Positions 1 to 7,368 of a stretch of 64,000 bases of DNA are shown piece after piece. The notes beneath the pieces are model-generated. The model saw nothing but the letters and a program-made list of their open reading frames with translations. It was not told the DNA's origin and ran no database searches. The stretch comes from Nocardia niwae NBRC 108934 = DSM 45340 (lineage in GTDB: Bacteria > Actinomycetota > Actinomycetes > Mycobacteriales > Mycobacteriaceae). A program made the position numbers and the translations under genes. How positions within the stretch are numbered: the stretch's first letter is position 1; each line of letters begins with the position of its first letter. The stretch is taken from positions 62,001-126,000 of the forward strand of contig NZ_BDCK01000027.1 in NCBI RefSeq assembly GCF_001613465.1. The letters run 5' to 3'.

Positions 1-25
1 CGGGCATGACCGAACCTACCTTCAT

Positions 26-41
26 TCGAACACGTGTTCTG
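26..41. promoter_or_regulatory. Candidate LexA SOS box
   Basis: The site reads TCGAACACGTGTTCTG, close to the actinobacterial LexA consensus TCGAAC-N4-GTTCGA with a weaker right end. On the minus strand it lies about 19 bases upstream of an ATG at 7..5, which is preceded by an AAGGTAGG-like ribosome site. It therefore probably controls a DNA-damage gene that leaves the window to the left; only the start codon of that gene is visible. Confidence 0.55.
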
Positions 42-92
42 TACCGGTTTGGTGGATCCGACGGACGCGCCGGTGTTGGCCGAGGCGGATAC

Positions 93-704
93 TTAGTAGT
101 CGAATAACTCCGGAGGCACGTACTCCTTGGAGAGATCCGCTGCCTCTTTCTCACGCTGCGCCAGTCGTTGTTCCATCAAATCCAAGATCTTCTTCCGTTC
201 GGCGAACTGGCGTCCGCTGATCTGTGCGCGGAAGGTCAGGATCACGACTCCGATGACGAGAACTGCGACGGCCGAATAGAGCAACCAGGCTTTACCCGAC
301 AGAGCCGCAAAAGTCGTCAGCAGGTATCCGATGAAGAACACAACGAGGCCAACTTTCAGCCACGCATCCCGGCTCCGCTCCCGGGCAACGCGCCAATCGG
401 CCGCCAACTCGGCGTCAGTGGCGTCTGCATGCATACTGCGCCCCTCAACCGCCCGGATCTGCGCAAGCGCCCGTGCGATCGAACGGTCAATCGTGCTGAC
501 GCTTGCGAGCTCCTCGGGCCAATCCGACCTGGCGTCGACCAGAAGGGCAAGGTGTTCGTACGGCGTCTTCTTGGAGGTGCGCGTAACGAAGTAGCCGCCG
601 AGAGCGCCACTGACTAGTACCCCGACCACTGTCGCAGTTCCTTGGACGAACGGACCGTAGACTTTCCACTCGATTGCCAAATCAGCTGCAAGTGAGTCGG
701 TCAC
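93..704 (-). CDS. Small membrane protein of unknown function
   Basis: A 203-residue protein I do not recognise. Three hydrophobic segments are visible: residues about 19-40, 115-135 and 139-158. Between the first and second lies a charged domain of about 70 residues, and the C-terminus is a charged, probably coiled-coil tail (about 168-192, rich in Lys, Glu, Gln and Arg). I place the start at the GTG at 704, where the sequence becomes protein-like; the open frame continues to 917, but that extension is rich in Pro, Arg and Ser without any fold signal. No close neighbour shares its strand, so context gives no function. The topology, with cytoplasmic helices next to membrane spans, suggests a small membrane-anchored accessory protein; that is inference only. 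Confidence 0.6.
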   Translation of the reverse strand: MTDSLAADLAIEWKVYGPFVQGTATVVGVLVSGALGGYFVTRTSKKTPYEHLALLVDARSDWPEELASVSTIDRSIARALAQIRAVEGRSMHADATDAELAADWRVARERSRDAWLKVGLVVFFIGYLLTTFAALSGKAWLLYSAVAVLVIGVVILTFRAQISGRQFAERKKILDLMEQRLAQREKEAADLSKEYVPPELFDY

Positions 705-1076
705 GGCGCCATCTTGCCAGAGGTCCCGGCTACTCGACGTCGTTCGACTTGACCGGCTGTGAGGCCAGCGCGTCGGCGTTGAGCGACGGCGCGGAAGATC
801 CAGTACGGTCGCCGGGCCACACGGTGAGGAATGCGGTCCATATCTGGGCAGCCTCGGCAGGAGGGTGCCGCCCAGCGGCGGTTCAGGATTTGGCTCAGGA
901 CGCAATTCAGGTGTCATGCCGCCCCGGTTCCATACCCACCGCAGGTCGTGATCGCCCAGTTGATCGGTGTTGATGCCATCAACACTTGGATGTGAACCCG
1001 CAGGTCACCACAACTCTTCGAAAGTTGTCCGAAAATATCCAACCGCAGTTCAGAGGCCAGAAACCAGGGAATTTCA

Positions 1077-1100
1077 AGGGGTTCGATCCCCCTGACTCCA
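1077..1100 (+). other. tRNA 3'-end-like fragment (possible att scar)
   Basis: AGGGG-TTCGATC-CCCCT forms a perfect five-pair T-arm with a standard TTC loop, followed by GACTCCA, which resembles the 3' acceptor strand plus discriminator. No D-arm, anticodon arm or matching 5' acceptor strand lies in the 75 bases upstream, so this is not an intact tRNA. Such isolated tRNA tails commonly mark attachment sites of integrative elements. The element itself is not visible here. Confidence 0.4.
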
Positions 1101-1137
1101 CGCATCGGAGGCTCGTGCTCACTTGCGCTCACGCGAA

Positions 1138-1167
1138 ACGCTCGGCTGGATACTCCAAGCCGAGCGT
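1138..1167. terminator. Hairpin downstream of the HAD gene
   Basis: ACGCTCGGCT pairs perfectly with AGCCGAGCGT around a ten-base loop. It lies about 70 bases past the stop of the minus-strand HAD gene and just after the tRNA-like fragment. There is no clear T-run. It could be a terminator or a dispersed repeat element. Confidence 0.45.
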
Positions 1168-1238
1168 CCGTCAGGCTCATGCCCACCACCGACTGGTGGC
1201 GGTGCTGACCGCGGGATTCTGTGACGACGCGGGGGGAT

Positions 1239-1883
1239 CTACGCGGCGACGGTTGTGGGGCCGAAGTAGACCTCGATGTCGGCGGGTGAGCCGGTGTAGT
1301 GCAGAGTGCGCAGGCCGAGGTGGGCGGCCGCTCGGCAGTTGTCGGCACGGTCGTCGATGAACAGGACGCGGCCGGGATCGCGGACTCCGGTCGCGGCGAA
1401 CGCGTTTCGGTAGGTGTCGGGGTGGGGCTTGTTCAGGCCGAGCCGGGCCGAATAGAGGGCGTCGGTCATCAGGGTGCGCCAGTCGGAAGCGTCGAGTGCG
1501 TCGCTGACCGGGTGGGGTGCGTTGGACAGCAGCACCATCGGGAGATTCGCTTGCCGGGCACGGTGGAGGAGTGCGACGACGCGGTCGTCGGTCCGGGTCC
1601 ACAGCTCCGTGTCGACGGCGCGCAACCGGGTGAGCAGTTCCGGGTCCGGGCAACGGCCGAGTACGGCGGTCCAGAAGGCCGCGTCGTCGAATTCACCGGA
1701 GTCGTAGGGTTCGCGGGCGCTCCAGAACGCGTTCTGGAAGAGAGCGAGCTGGTCCGCGTGCCATCCGGCGAGTTCGGCGAGCCCGCTCCACATGGGAACG
1801 GTGGGTTGCAGGCCGATGACGCCGTTGTAGTCGAAGATGACCGCGTCGAGTTCCGCGGGCTGGTGAGATAGTGCAGTTACCAC
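1239..1883 (-). CDS. HAD-superfamily hydrolase (subfamily IA-like)
   Basis: A 214-residue haloacid-dehalogenase-like protein. Motif I is FDYNGV (about residues 17-22), motif II is the Ser of LLSNAP, the conserved Lys sits in GLNKPHPDTY, and motif IV is FIDDRADN. The cap lies between motifs I and II, as in subfamily IA. The usual DxD of motif I is DYN here, so the general acid-base Asp is replaced by Asn. This is known from other HAD branches and makes a standard phosphatase activity less certain. The GTG start at 1883 has CTGGAG five bases upstream. It stands alone, so the substrate cannot be inferred. Confidence 0.8.
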   Translation of the reverse strand: MVTALSHQPAELDAVIFDYNGVIGLQPTVPMWSGLAELAGWHADQLALFQNAFWSAREPYDSGEFDDAAFWTAVLGRCPDPELLTRLRAVDTELWTRTDDRVVALLHRARQANLPMVLLSNAPHPVSDALDASDWRTLMTDALYSARLGLNKPHPDTYRNAFAATGVRDPGRVLFIDDRADNCRAAAHLGLRTLHYTGSPADIEVYFGPTTVAA

Positions 1884-2579
1884 CGGTACTCCAGAAGGCT
1901 CGATGAGATAGAACAGCTACGCCCGCAGCGATCAGGGGCGTGCAGCGTGCCACCGACGATTCGGCCGTCGAGAACGGCGAAAGCGGCTGTGTGGGTATGA
2001 CGATTCCCGCCTCGTTCCATGACGGAAAGGCGCACGAACTGTGGATCGAAGGAATGTTTCGCGAGTCGAAGCTGATGGTGATGCGCGACGCTGCGCGAAC
2101 AAGCCGAAACCTACCAAGGGGTACGGGAAGCCACCACTCGGAACGGGCCTTGGTGATCCGCTCCACAAACTGCCGTTCGAAGGTCTCATCGGTGCCGCAG
2201 CCGAGATCGCTCGTCCAGAGGCCTGATGTGTGGCGACCGTCGCAGCGTGTCGAAACCCTGTTCCGGGGTATGGGTTTCAGGTCGAGTCGCTTCAATGGAG
2301 GCTGCGGCGGACCGGCGGTCACGACCGGTGCCGCATGACGACGTCCAGGTAGTCGGGTGCAGTGAGCGGTCCCAGCAATTCGAATGTTGCTGCAATCGCG
2401 ATTATTCGGCCGAGTCTCGAACGCGCTGCCGCGTGAATGTCACCGCGGATTCGACTCCTGGGCGCCGATCGGTGCCGACCGCTGCGCGCGAGCCACTGTC
2501 CTCGCTCGTCGGCCGACGAGGCGCCCACCAGGCCGAGTGGGCGTGGAGGCGCCTACAGGTGGGGCAACGCCCCGATCGC
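1884..2579. other. Stretch without an identifiable gene
   Basis: Several frames are open for 60-130 codons on both strands, but none has a credible ribosome site plus protein-like composition, and none matches a family I know. A plus-strand frame from about 1940 to 2100 looks somewhat protein-like before turning into Arg/Ser-rich text. It may be decayed coding sequence. I cannot support a gene. Confidence 0.4.
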
Positions 2580-3116
2580 TCAGGCGGTCGCGGTCCGTAG
2601 CGCGAACCAGCCCGTCTCCGGATCGGCGAAGCCGTGGTACATCAGGCGAACTCGCTGGTCCACTTCGAAGAGGCGGTAGACCGCGAGCATCGCGCGGGCG
2701 GTCGCTTCCTGTTGGAAGTCGTCGATGCGGCGGTAGCCGATGGGGTGTTCGGGGAGTAGGTCAAGGCGGGCGAGTTCGGCGGGATCGCCGACATCGAGGC
2801 CGACCGGGGCGGCGTCGGTGATGTGGTGGTCGTGCAGGATGTCGTGGATTCGGTGCGGGTCGGGGCGTCCGGATCGGAACTCGTGCAGCTCGGGCCGCCA
2901 TTGCGGGCCTGCGGCGGCCGGGCCGCCCTCTACCAGGTCGATCACTTCGGCGTCGGGTGTCGGTGTGCCGGTGTCGGCGGTGAGGGGATCCTGTTCGACC
3001 ACGTGCAGCATGTTGCCGCCGGGGATCAGCGGTTCGGGGGCGAGGAAGAGGGTGACCGTGGGGCAGAGGCAACCTCGGCCGATCAGGCAGACTCGCATAT
3101 GGAACGGCTCGGGCAT
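2580..3116 (-). CDS. Hypothetical protein with N-terminal cysteines
   Basis: A 178-residue protein I do not recognise. I chose the ATG at 3116 because AGGAGG lies five bases upstream; an ATG at 3131 sits before that ribosome site and is less likely. The N-terminus contains the cysteine cluster CLIGRGCLC, which could bind metal. The middle is acidic and rich in Pro and Asp, with His-rich text around residues 85-95 (HDILHDHH). The C-terminal third is more globular. No signal peptide or membrane segment is seen. Neighbours on both sides are unrelated, so no pathway can be assigned. Confidence 0.55.
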   Translation of the reverse strand: MPEPFHMRVCLIGRGCLCPTVTLFLAPEPLIPGGNMLHVVEQDPLTADTGTPTPDAEVIDLVEGGPAAAGPQWRPELHEFRSGRPDPHRIHDILHDHHITDAAPVGLDVGDPAELARLDLLPEHPIGYRRIDDFQQEATARAMLAVYRLFEVDQRVRLMYHGFADPETGWFALRTATA

Positions 3117-3393
3117 GCGGCCCTCCTGCATGGGAACGGGCCGTGTCCGAGCGGCCCTCGCTGAGTCGGGACTTCTGGTTGTGCCGACCGCGGACGCGCC
3201 GCGGCGCTTCGACGGTCGACCGTGCCGCAGTTCCCCAGTCTAGGAGCCGGGCACAGTCGGCGCATCGCCATCACCCGCCAATTACCGCGACCTGCCGCGG
3301 GCGTTCGCGTGGATTCGCCGTGCCGGTGCGGAGATGCCGGGGTGGCCCGGATGCCGAGGTCCGCAACGGCCCGAGATCCGGGCGCGCAGGCGC

Positions 3394-3843
3394 TCAGCTG
3401 ATCCGAATCTCGACCGGCGGTGCGGGCACATGCGGATAATCGGTGGTCACGTCGACCTGCACGCGTCCACGGCCCGTGGGTAAGGCGGCGAAGACTGTCG
3501 CGGAGGGCTGGTTCGTAGCCGTCTTGGTGGTGACGGGGACAGTCGCTGTGCCCGCGGCGCCGGTGTCGAGGTTGCGCCAGTTGGCGAACGCGGTGAAGGT
3601 GCAGGGCAGGTCCGTGGGGGTCTGGTTGACGAAGCTGATGCCGAAACGGGCTGCGCCGGAAGTGCCGGTGGGCGCGGAGACGCCCGCTTGACCTTCGCCG
3701 TAGCAGGTGTCACCGAAGGTGGGGATGACCCCGATGTTCACGAACGCCGGTTCGCCCGCCGTCGCCGGGGCCGCCGCCGCGAACGCGCCTGCACACAGCG
3801 TCGCGACCAGGGCGCTTCGTCCCGCCAGCTGCCTGCCTTCCAC
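3394..3843 (-). CDS. Secreted protein of unknown function
   Basis: A 149-residue protein with a classic Sec signal peptide: basic N-terminus, hydrophobic Ala/Leu core to about residue 25, and a likely cleavage site after ATAG near residue 30. The mature part is about 120 residues, low in charge and rich in Thr, Val, Ala and Pro, with two cysteines (in GDTCYGEG and LPCTFT) that could form one disulfide outside the cell. The composition suggests a compact beta fold. The start is a GTG at 3843, with AAGGAG eleven bases upstream, slightly longer spacing than usual. I do not recognise the family. It is divergent from the TetR gene at 3987, with 143 bases between them. Confidence 0.65.
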   Translation of the reverse strand: MEGRQLAGRSALVATLCAGAFAAAAPATAGEPAFVNIGVIPTFGDTCYGEGQAGVSAPTGTSGAARFGISFVNQTPTDLPCTFTAFANWRNLDTGAAGTATVPVTTKTATNQPSATVFAALPTGRGRVQVDVTTDYPHVPAPPVEIRIS

Positions 3844-3986
3844 TGTCGATCACGCTCCTTCTTTCGAATCGAGCACTCTCGGACGGCCCATTGTGCCCCG
3901 TTTCGCCCCAATCGCGGTCCGATTCGCGCAGAGTCGCGGCCGTATTCGCGGACGGGCGATGAGCGCGTGAACCTAGCATCGGCAAT

Positions 3987-4613
3987 GTGGAGCGAGGATC
4001 GTTGCTGAAGGCGCGGGCAAGCGGCAAATTGCACGGCGGCAATCACGGCATCGCGCCGGAACAGGTGGTGGCCGCGCAGCGGGCCCGCATGCTGGTGGCG
4101 ATGATCGAGGCGGCCGCGGACCGGGGCTACGCGGCGGCGACGGTGGCGGACGTGCTGAAGCGGGCCGAGGTGTCGCGGATGACCTTCTACCAGCACTTCG
4201 CGAACAAGGAGGCATGTTTCCTCGCCGCCTACGACATGGCCGTGGAGATCGTGATGACCCGGATCGCGGGAGCACTCGCGGCAGCGGGCACGCCGCTCGA
4301 GCGGATAGACCGCGCACTCGACGCGTACTTCTCCACCCTGGCGCAGGAACCGCAGGTCGCGAAGGTCTTCCTGGTGGAGGTGTACGCGGCGGGTAGGCCG
4401 GTGCTGGAGCGGCGGCTGGCGACCCAGGCCGCGTTGGTCGACGGATTCGCCGCGACCCTCGGCGCGACCCGCCCGCATCAGCGGCTGGCGGGGGAGGCGG
4501 TGATCGGCGCGGTGGTCTCGTTGGCGACCAATCGCGTCGTCGCCGGCGATTTCGCCGCCCTGCCCGGGCTGCGCGAGCCGCTGATGTCCGCGCTGATCAG
4601 GAATCTGGTGTGA
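3987..4613 (+). CDS. TetR/AcrR-family regulator
   Basis: A 208-residue one-component regulator. The N-terminal helix-turn-helix spans about residues 35-80, with the typical TFYQHFANKEACF signature in the recognition helix and following turn. The C-terminal ligand-binding domain is not assignable to a ligand. The start is a GTG at 3987; about 20 basic and Gly-rich residues precede the fold. Its 3' end overlaps the convergent TetR gene at 4597 by 17 bases, so the two transcripts are complementary at their ends. It may control the secreted-protein gene behind it, but no palindrome stands out in the divergent gap. Confidence 0.85.
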   Translation: MERGSLLKARASGKLHGGNHGIAPEQVVAAQRARMLVAMIEAAADRGYAAATVADVLKRAEVSRMTFYQHFANKEACFLAAYDMAVEIVMTRIAGALAAAGTPLERIDRALDAYFSTLAQEPQVAKVFLVEVYAAGRPVLERRLATQAALVDGFAATLGATRPHQRLAGEAVIGAVVSLATNRVVAGDFAALPGLREPLMSALIRNLV

Positions 4614-5265
4614 GGCCGGACAGTCGCCCGGCGACCGCGGGCAGCCGGTCGAGCATGGCCACGGTGAAATCGGCGAGCAGGGCGATGAGCCCGTCCCGGT
4701 CGACGTCGAGGCCGCCGTCCAGCCAGACCAGGACCAGTTCGGCCGCGCCGCCGGTGATCAGCTGGGAGGTCGCGGCGATCGCGGTGTCCTGTCCCTCGGG
4801 CAGCTCGAGGACCAAGCGCGTCTGCTCGATGATGACGTCGGCGACCTGGCGCATGCCCGCGAAGCGGCTGCGCATGAGCGCCTCGTCGCCGTAGGTCTGG
4901 GCGAAGGCCACCTTCGCGCGCCGCGGGTCGTCGGTGAGTTCGACGATGAGGGCCGCCACCCCGGCGCGGATCCGGTCGGCGGGCGTGCCCGTGGTCTCGG
5001 CGATCGCCGCCTTCGCCCGGTCGAGGGCCGCTTGCTGGATCTCCATCAGCACGCCGGAGGCGAGCGCGTCGCGGTCGGGGAAGGCTTCGTAGAAGAAGCG
5101 CGGGCCGACCTTGGCCTGTTCACATACCCCGCGCACGGTCAATGCCGATAGGCCCTGGGTGCCCATGATGTCGAGGGCCGCGTCGAGCAACCGCCTGCGC
5201 CGGTCTTCGCGGCGCTCGGCCGTGGAGGCCCCGCGATAGGTGCCGCGGACGGTACGGGTCACCAC
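4597..5265 (-). CDS. TetR-family regulator divergent from the P450
   Basis: A 222-residue TetR protein. The DNA-binding domain covers about residues 18-65, with VGPRFFYEAFPDRDAL as the recognition region. It is divergent from the cytochrome P450 gene, and palindromes lie between them. From recalled M. tuberculosis gene order this matches Rv3058c next to Rv3059 (CYP136), so it is probably the local repressor of the P450. The start is a GTG at 5265, immediately followed by a second in-frame GTG. The ligand is unknown; the P450 substrate or a lipid is a natural guess. Confidence 0.85.
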   Translation of the reverse strand: MVTRTVRGTYRGASTAERREDRRRRLLDAALDIMGTQGLSALTVRGVCEQAKVGPRFFYEAFPDRDALASGVLMEIQQAALDRAKAAIAETTGTPADRIRAGVAALIVELTDDPRRAKVAFAQTYGDEALMRSRFAGMRQVADVIIEQTRLVLELPEGQDTAIAATSQLITGGAAELVLVWLDGGLDVDRDGLIALLADFTVAMLDRLPAVAGRLSGLTPDS

Positions 5266-5290
5266 GTCAGCTTGGCACAGCCAAAATTGG

Positions 5291-5321
5291 GAAACAAACG
5301 TTTACGGAAACGATGGTTTCC
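5291..5321. promoter_or_regulatory. Palindromic operator candidate, TetR/P450 gap
   Basis: GGAAAC-GATG-GTTTCC at 5306-5321 is a perfect six-base inverted repeat, and AAACGTTT at 5296-5303 is a second palindrome beside it. Both lie between the divergent TetR and P450 starts, with the larger site about 43 bases before the P450 ATG. The position fits a TetR operator repressing both genes. Confidence 0.5.
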
Positions 5322-5363
5322 TCTATCGTCGGACTATCGCAGTGTCGCGAAGGGAAGACGGTC

Positions 5364-6833
5364 ATGAGTCTGCTTGTGCCCCAGTCGTTCGACGAGGTTT
5401 CCGGCACGATCCGCCAGGCGCGGACCACCTGGGCGTGGCACGCGCAGCGCGCGGCCGCGCGGGCGGTCGCGCGCTATCCGGCGCCGGTGCGGCCGCTGGC
5501 CGATCCGCCGCCGGGGAGCGGGCTGAGACCCGTGCTCGGCGACTTCGGGCTCCCCGGGATCGGATACACCGTGCACGCACTGGCCGACCCGATCGGATTC
5601 GCGCGAGCTCGATTCGATCGCCTCGGGCCCGTCCAGTGGTTCGGCATGCTCGGCCGCCGGATGGTCACCTTCGGCAGCCCCGAAGGGTACGAGGCGGTGA
5701 TGCTGGACCGGAACAAGGTGCTGTCGGCGCAGCGCGGCTGGGAGTGGCTGATCGGCCCGTTCTTCCGCGGCGGCTTGTTGCTGCGCGATTTCGACGACCA
5801 CCTTTTGCACCGGCGCGTCATGCAGCAGGCCTTCACCCGTCCGCGGTTGATCGGCTACCTCGATATGACCACGCCGCGAATCACCCGCGGCCTCGCGCAG
5901 TGGGAGCCCGCCGACGACTTCCGCGTCTACCGCGCCATCAAGAAACTGCTGCTCCAGCAGGCCACCGAAGTCTTCGCGGGCGCCGAACCCAGCGCGGACG
6001 CCGCACGGCTGGAGCGCGCCTTCGAGGACGCGGTGCGCGGCGGGGCCGCGCTGATCCGGGCGAACGTGCCGGGCGGTGTGTGGGCCCGTGGCGTGCGCGG
6101 GCGCCGGGTGCTCGAGGAGCACTTCCGCCGCGAGTTGCCCGCCAAGCGCGCGGGCGGCGGCCAGGATCTGTTCAGCGTGCTGTGCCGCGCGAGCACCGCC
6201 GACGGCGAGACCTTCACCGACGCGGAGGTGGTCGAGCACATGATCTTCGTGATGATGGCCGCCCACGACACCAGCACCATCGCCGCGTCCATGCTGGTAT
6301 ACGAACTCGGCAGGCATCCGGAATGGCAGGAGCGGCTGCGGGCGGAATCCGTCGCGCTGGGCAAGCCAGCGCTGGACTACGAGGATCTCGACCGCCTGCC
6401 CTCGCTCGACCTCGCGTTCAAAGAGGCGCTGCGGGTCTACTCGCCGGTGGCTCAGCAGGTTCGCGAAACCATCGCCGACACCGACATCCTCGGTTACTAC
6501 CTGCCGAAGGGGACGTTCATCCTGTGCGGCACGTACGGGCTCATGCGCAACGAGGAGTACTGGCACGACCCCGACACCTTCGACCCGGAACGCTTCGCCG
6601 AGCACCGCCGCGAGGACCGATCGCACCGCTTCGCGTGGGCGCCCTTCGGTGGCGGGGCACACAAGTGCATCGGCCTCTACTTCGGCGGCATGACGGTGAA
6701 AGCCGTTGTGCACCAGATGCTGCTGCGGTACCGCTGGAGCGTGCCGGAGGACTACCAGGTGCCGCTGGTCGCCGGGACCGGGCCGGTGCCCGCCGACGGT
6801 CTGCCCATCCGGTTGGAGCGGATCGACCGATGA
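5364..6833 (+). CDS. Cytochrome P450, CYP136-like
   Basis: A 489-residue P450 mono-oxygenase. The I-helix motif is AAHDTS with the acid-Thr pair at about residues 302-303, the K-helix ExxR is EALR (354-357), and the heme loop is FGGGAHKCIG with the thiolate Cys at about 435. The length and the GGGAHKC loop, together with the divergent TetR gene, point to the mycobacterial CYP136 family; I have not run an alignment. I chose the ATG at 5364 because a GAAGGGA ribosome site precedes it; an upstream ATG at 5313 has none and lies inside the operator. The ferredoxin gene overlaps its stop codon, giving a ready electron donor. The substrate is unknown; CYP136 proteins are thought to act on lipids or sterols. 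Confidence 0.88.
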   Translation: MSLLVPQSFDEVSGTIRQARTTWAWHAQRAAARAVARYPAPVRPLADPPPGSGLRPVLGDFGLPGIGYTVHALADPIGFARARFDRLGPVQWFGMLGRRMVTFGSPEGYEAVMLDRNKVLSAQRGWEWLIGPFFRGGLLLRDFDDHLLHRRVMQQAFTRPRLIGYLDMTTPRITRGLAQWEPADDFRVYRAIKKLLLQQATEVFAGAEPSADAARLERAFEDAVRGGAALIRANVPGGVWARGVRGRRVLEEHFRRELPAKRAGGGQDLFSVLCRASTADGETFTDAEVVEHMIFVMMAAHDTSTIAASMLVYELGRHPEWQERLRAESVALGKPALDYEDLDRLPSLDLAFKEALRVYSPVAQQVRETIADTDILGYYLPKGTFILCGTYGLMRNEEYWHDPDTFDPERFAEHRREDRSHRFAWAPFGGGAHKCIGLYFGGMTVKAVVHQMLLRYRWSVPEDYQVPLVAGTGPVPADGLPIRLERIDR

Positions 6834-7015
6834 GAATCGTCGCCGACCGCACCCTGTGCGCGGGCCATGGCATGTGCGAAGCTCTGGCGCCCGATCTGTT
6901 CCGGGTCGGCGGGGACGGGATCGTCGTGCCGGCCGACACGGTCCCCTCCTCCGATCGGGACGTGATCGAGCTCGTCGTCGACAGCTGCCCGGTCCAGGCG
7001 CTGCGCCTGGCCTGA
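6830..7015 (+). CDS. 3Fe-4S ferredoxin, P450 partner
   Basis: A 61-residue ferredoxin starting at an ATG that overlaps the P450 stop (ATGA), which implies translational coupling. The cluster motif is C10-x2-H13-x2-C16 ... C53-P54. The second position of the usual CxxCxxC is His. In mycobacteria this CxxHxxC...CP variant occurs in ferredoxins encoded beside P450 genes and holds a 3Fe-4S cluster. It should pass electrons from a ferredoxin reductase, not encoded here, to the P450. The acidic body (pairs of Asp and Glu in the middle) fits docking to the basic proximal face of a P450. Confidence 0.88.
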   Translation: MRIVADRTLCAGHGMCEALAPDLFRVGGDGIVVPADTVPSSDRDVIELVVDSCPVQALRLA

Positions 7016-7104
7016 GCTCCGCCGGTCCGTTTTGCGTCTTCGGCGCTGGGTACCGCGAACTGCGACGCTCTAGTCCATCGACCCGAGAGGACCGGTGACA
7101 CCTC

Positions 7105-7338
7105 ATGGCCACCTGCGACACCTGCGGAAACGAATACGACAAGACGTTCACCATCACCCGCGACGGTCAGTCCGCCACCTTCGACAGCTTCGAATGCGCG
7201 ATCAACGCCATGGCCCCGACGTGCACGCACTGTTCCTGCCGGATCCTCGGCCACGGCGTCGAGGCGCGCGGGGACTACTTCTGCTGCGCGCACTGCGCCC
7301 ACGAAGCAGGCCACCCGGCTCTGGTCGACCACGTCTGA
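7105..7338 (+). CDS. Cysteine-rich metal-binding protein (metallothionein-like)
   Basis: A 77-residue protein with eleven cysteines, arranged as CDTCG at the N-terminus, a lone Cys in the middle, then CTHCSC and CCAHC. Four histidines lie among them. It resembles small actinobacterial proteins labelled prokaryotic metallothionein or zinc-ribbon-like, and probably binds Zn or Cu in the cytoplasm through two treble-clef-like knuckles. The start at 7105 is preceded by a weak GGTGACACCTC region. It lies 89 bases after the ferredoxin on the same strand and could share its transcript, but nothing links their functions. Confidence 0.65.
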   Translation: MATCDTCGNEYDKTFTITRDGQSATFDSFECAINAMAPTCTHCSCRILGHGVEARGDYFCCAHCAHEAGHPALVDHV

Positions 7339-7368
7339 ACCGGCTGCCGAGCGGCGATGCGCGAGCGA

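Larger units (their letters stand above)
705..1238. other. Gene-poor stretch
   Basis: No convincing coding sequence is present in 534 bases. It contains the tRNA-3'-end-like fragment at 1077-1100 and a strong hairpin at 1138-1167, which are listed separately. The rest shows nothing I can identify. Confidence 0.5.

Noticed and set aside
1028..1104. Intact tRNA or tmRNA 3' end
   Set aside because: Only the T-arm and acceptor tail are present. No D-arm, anticodon arm or 5' acceptor strand lies upstream, and no mRNA-like tag reading frame is visible.
1940..2338. A 132-codon plus-strand frame
   Set aside because: Only the first half looks protein-like. There is no ribosome site and no recognisable family, so it is kept as possible decayed sequence.
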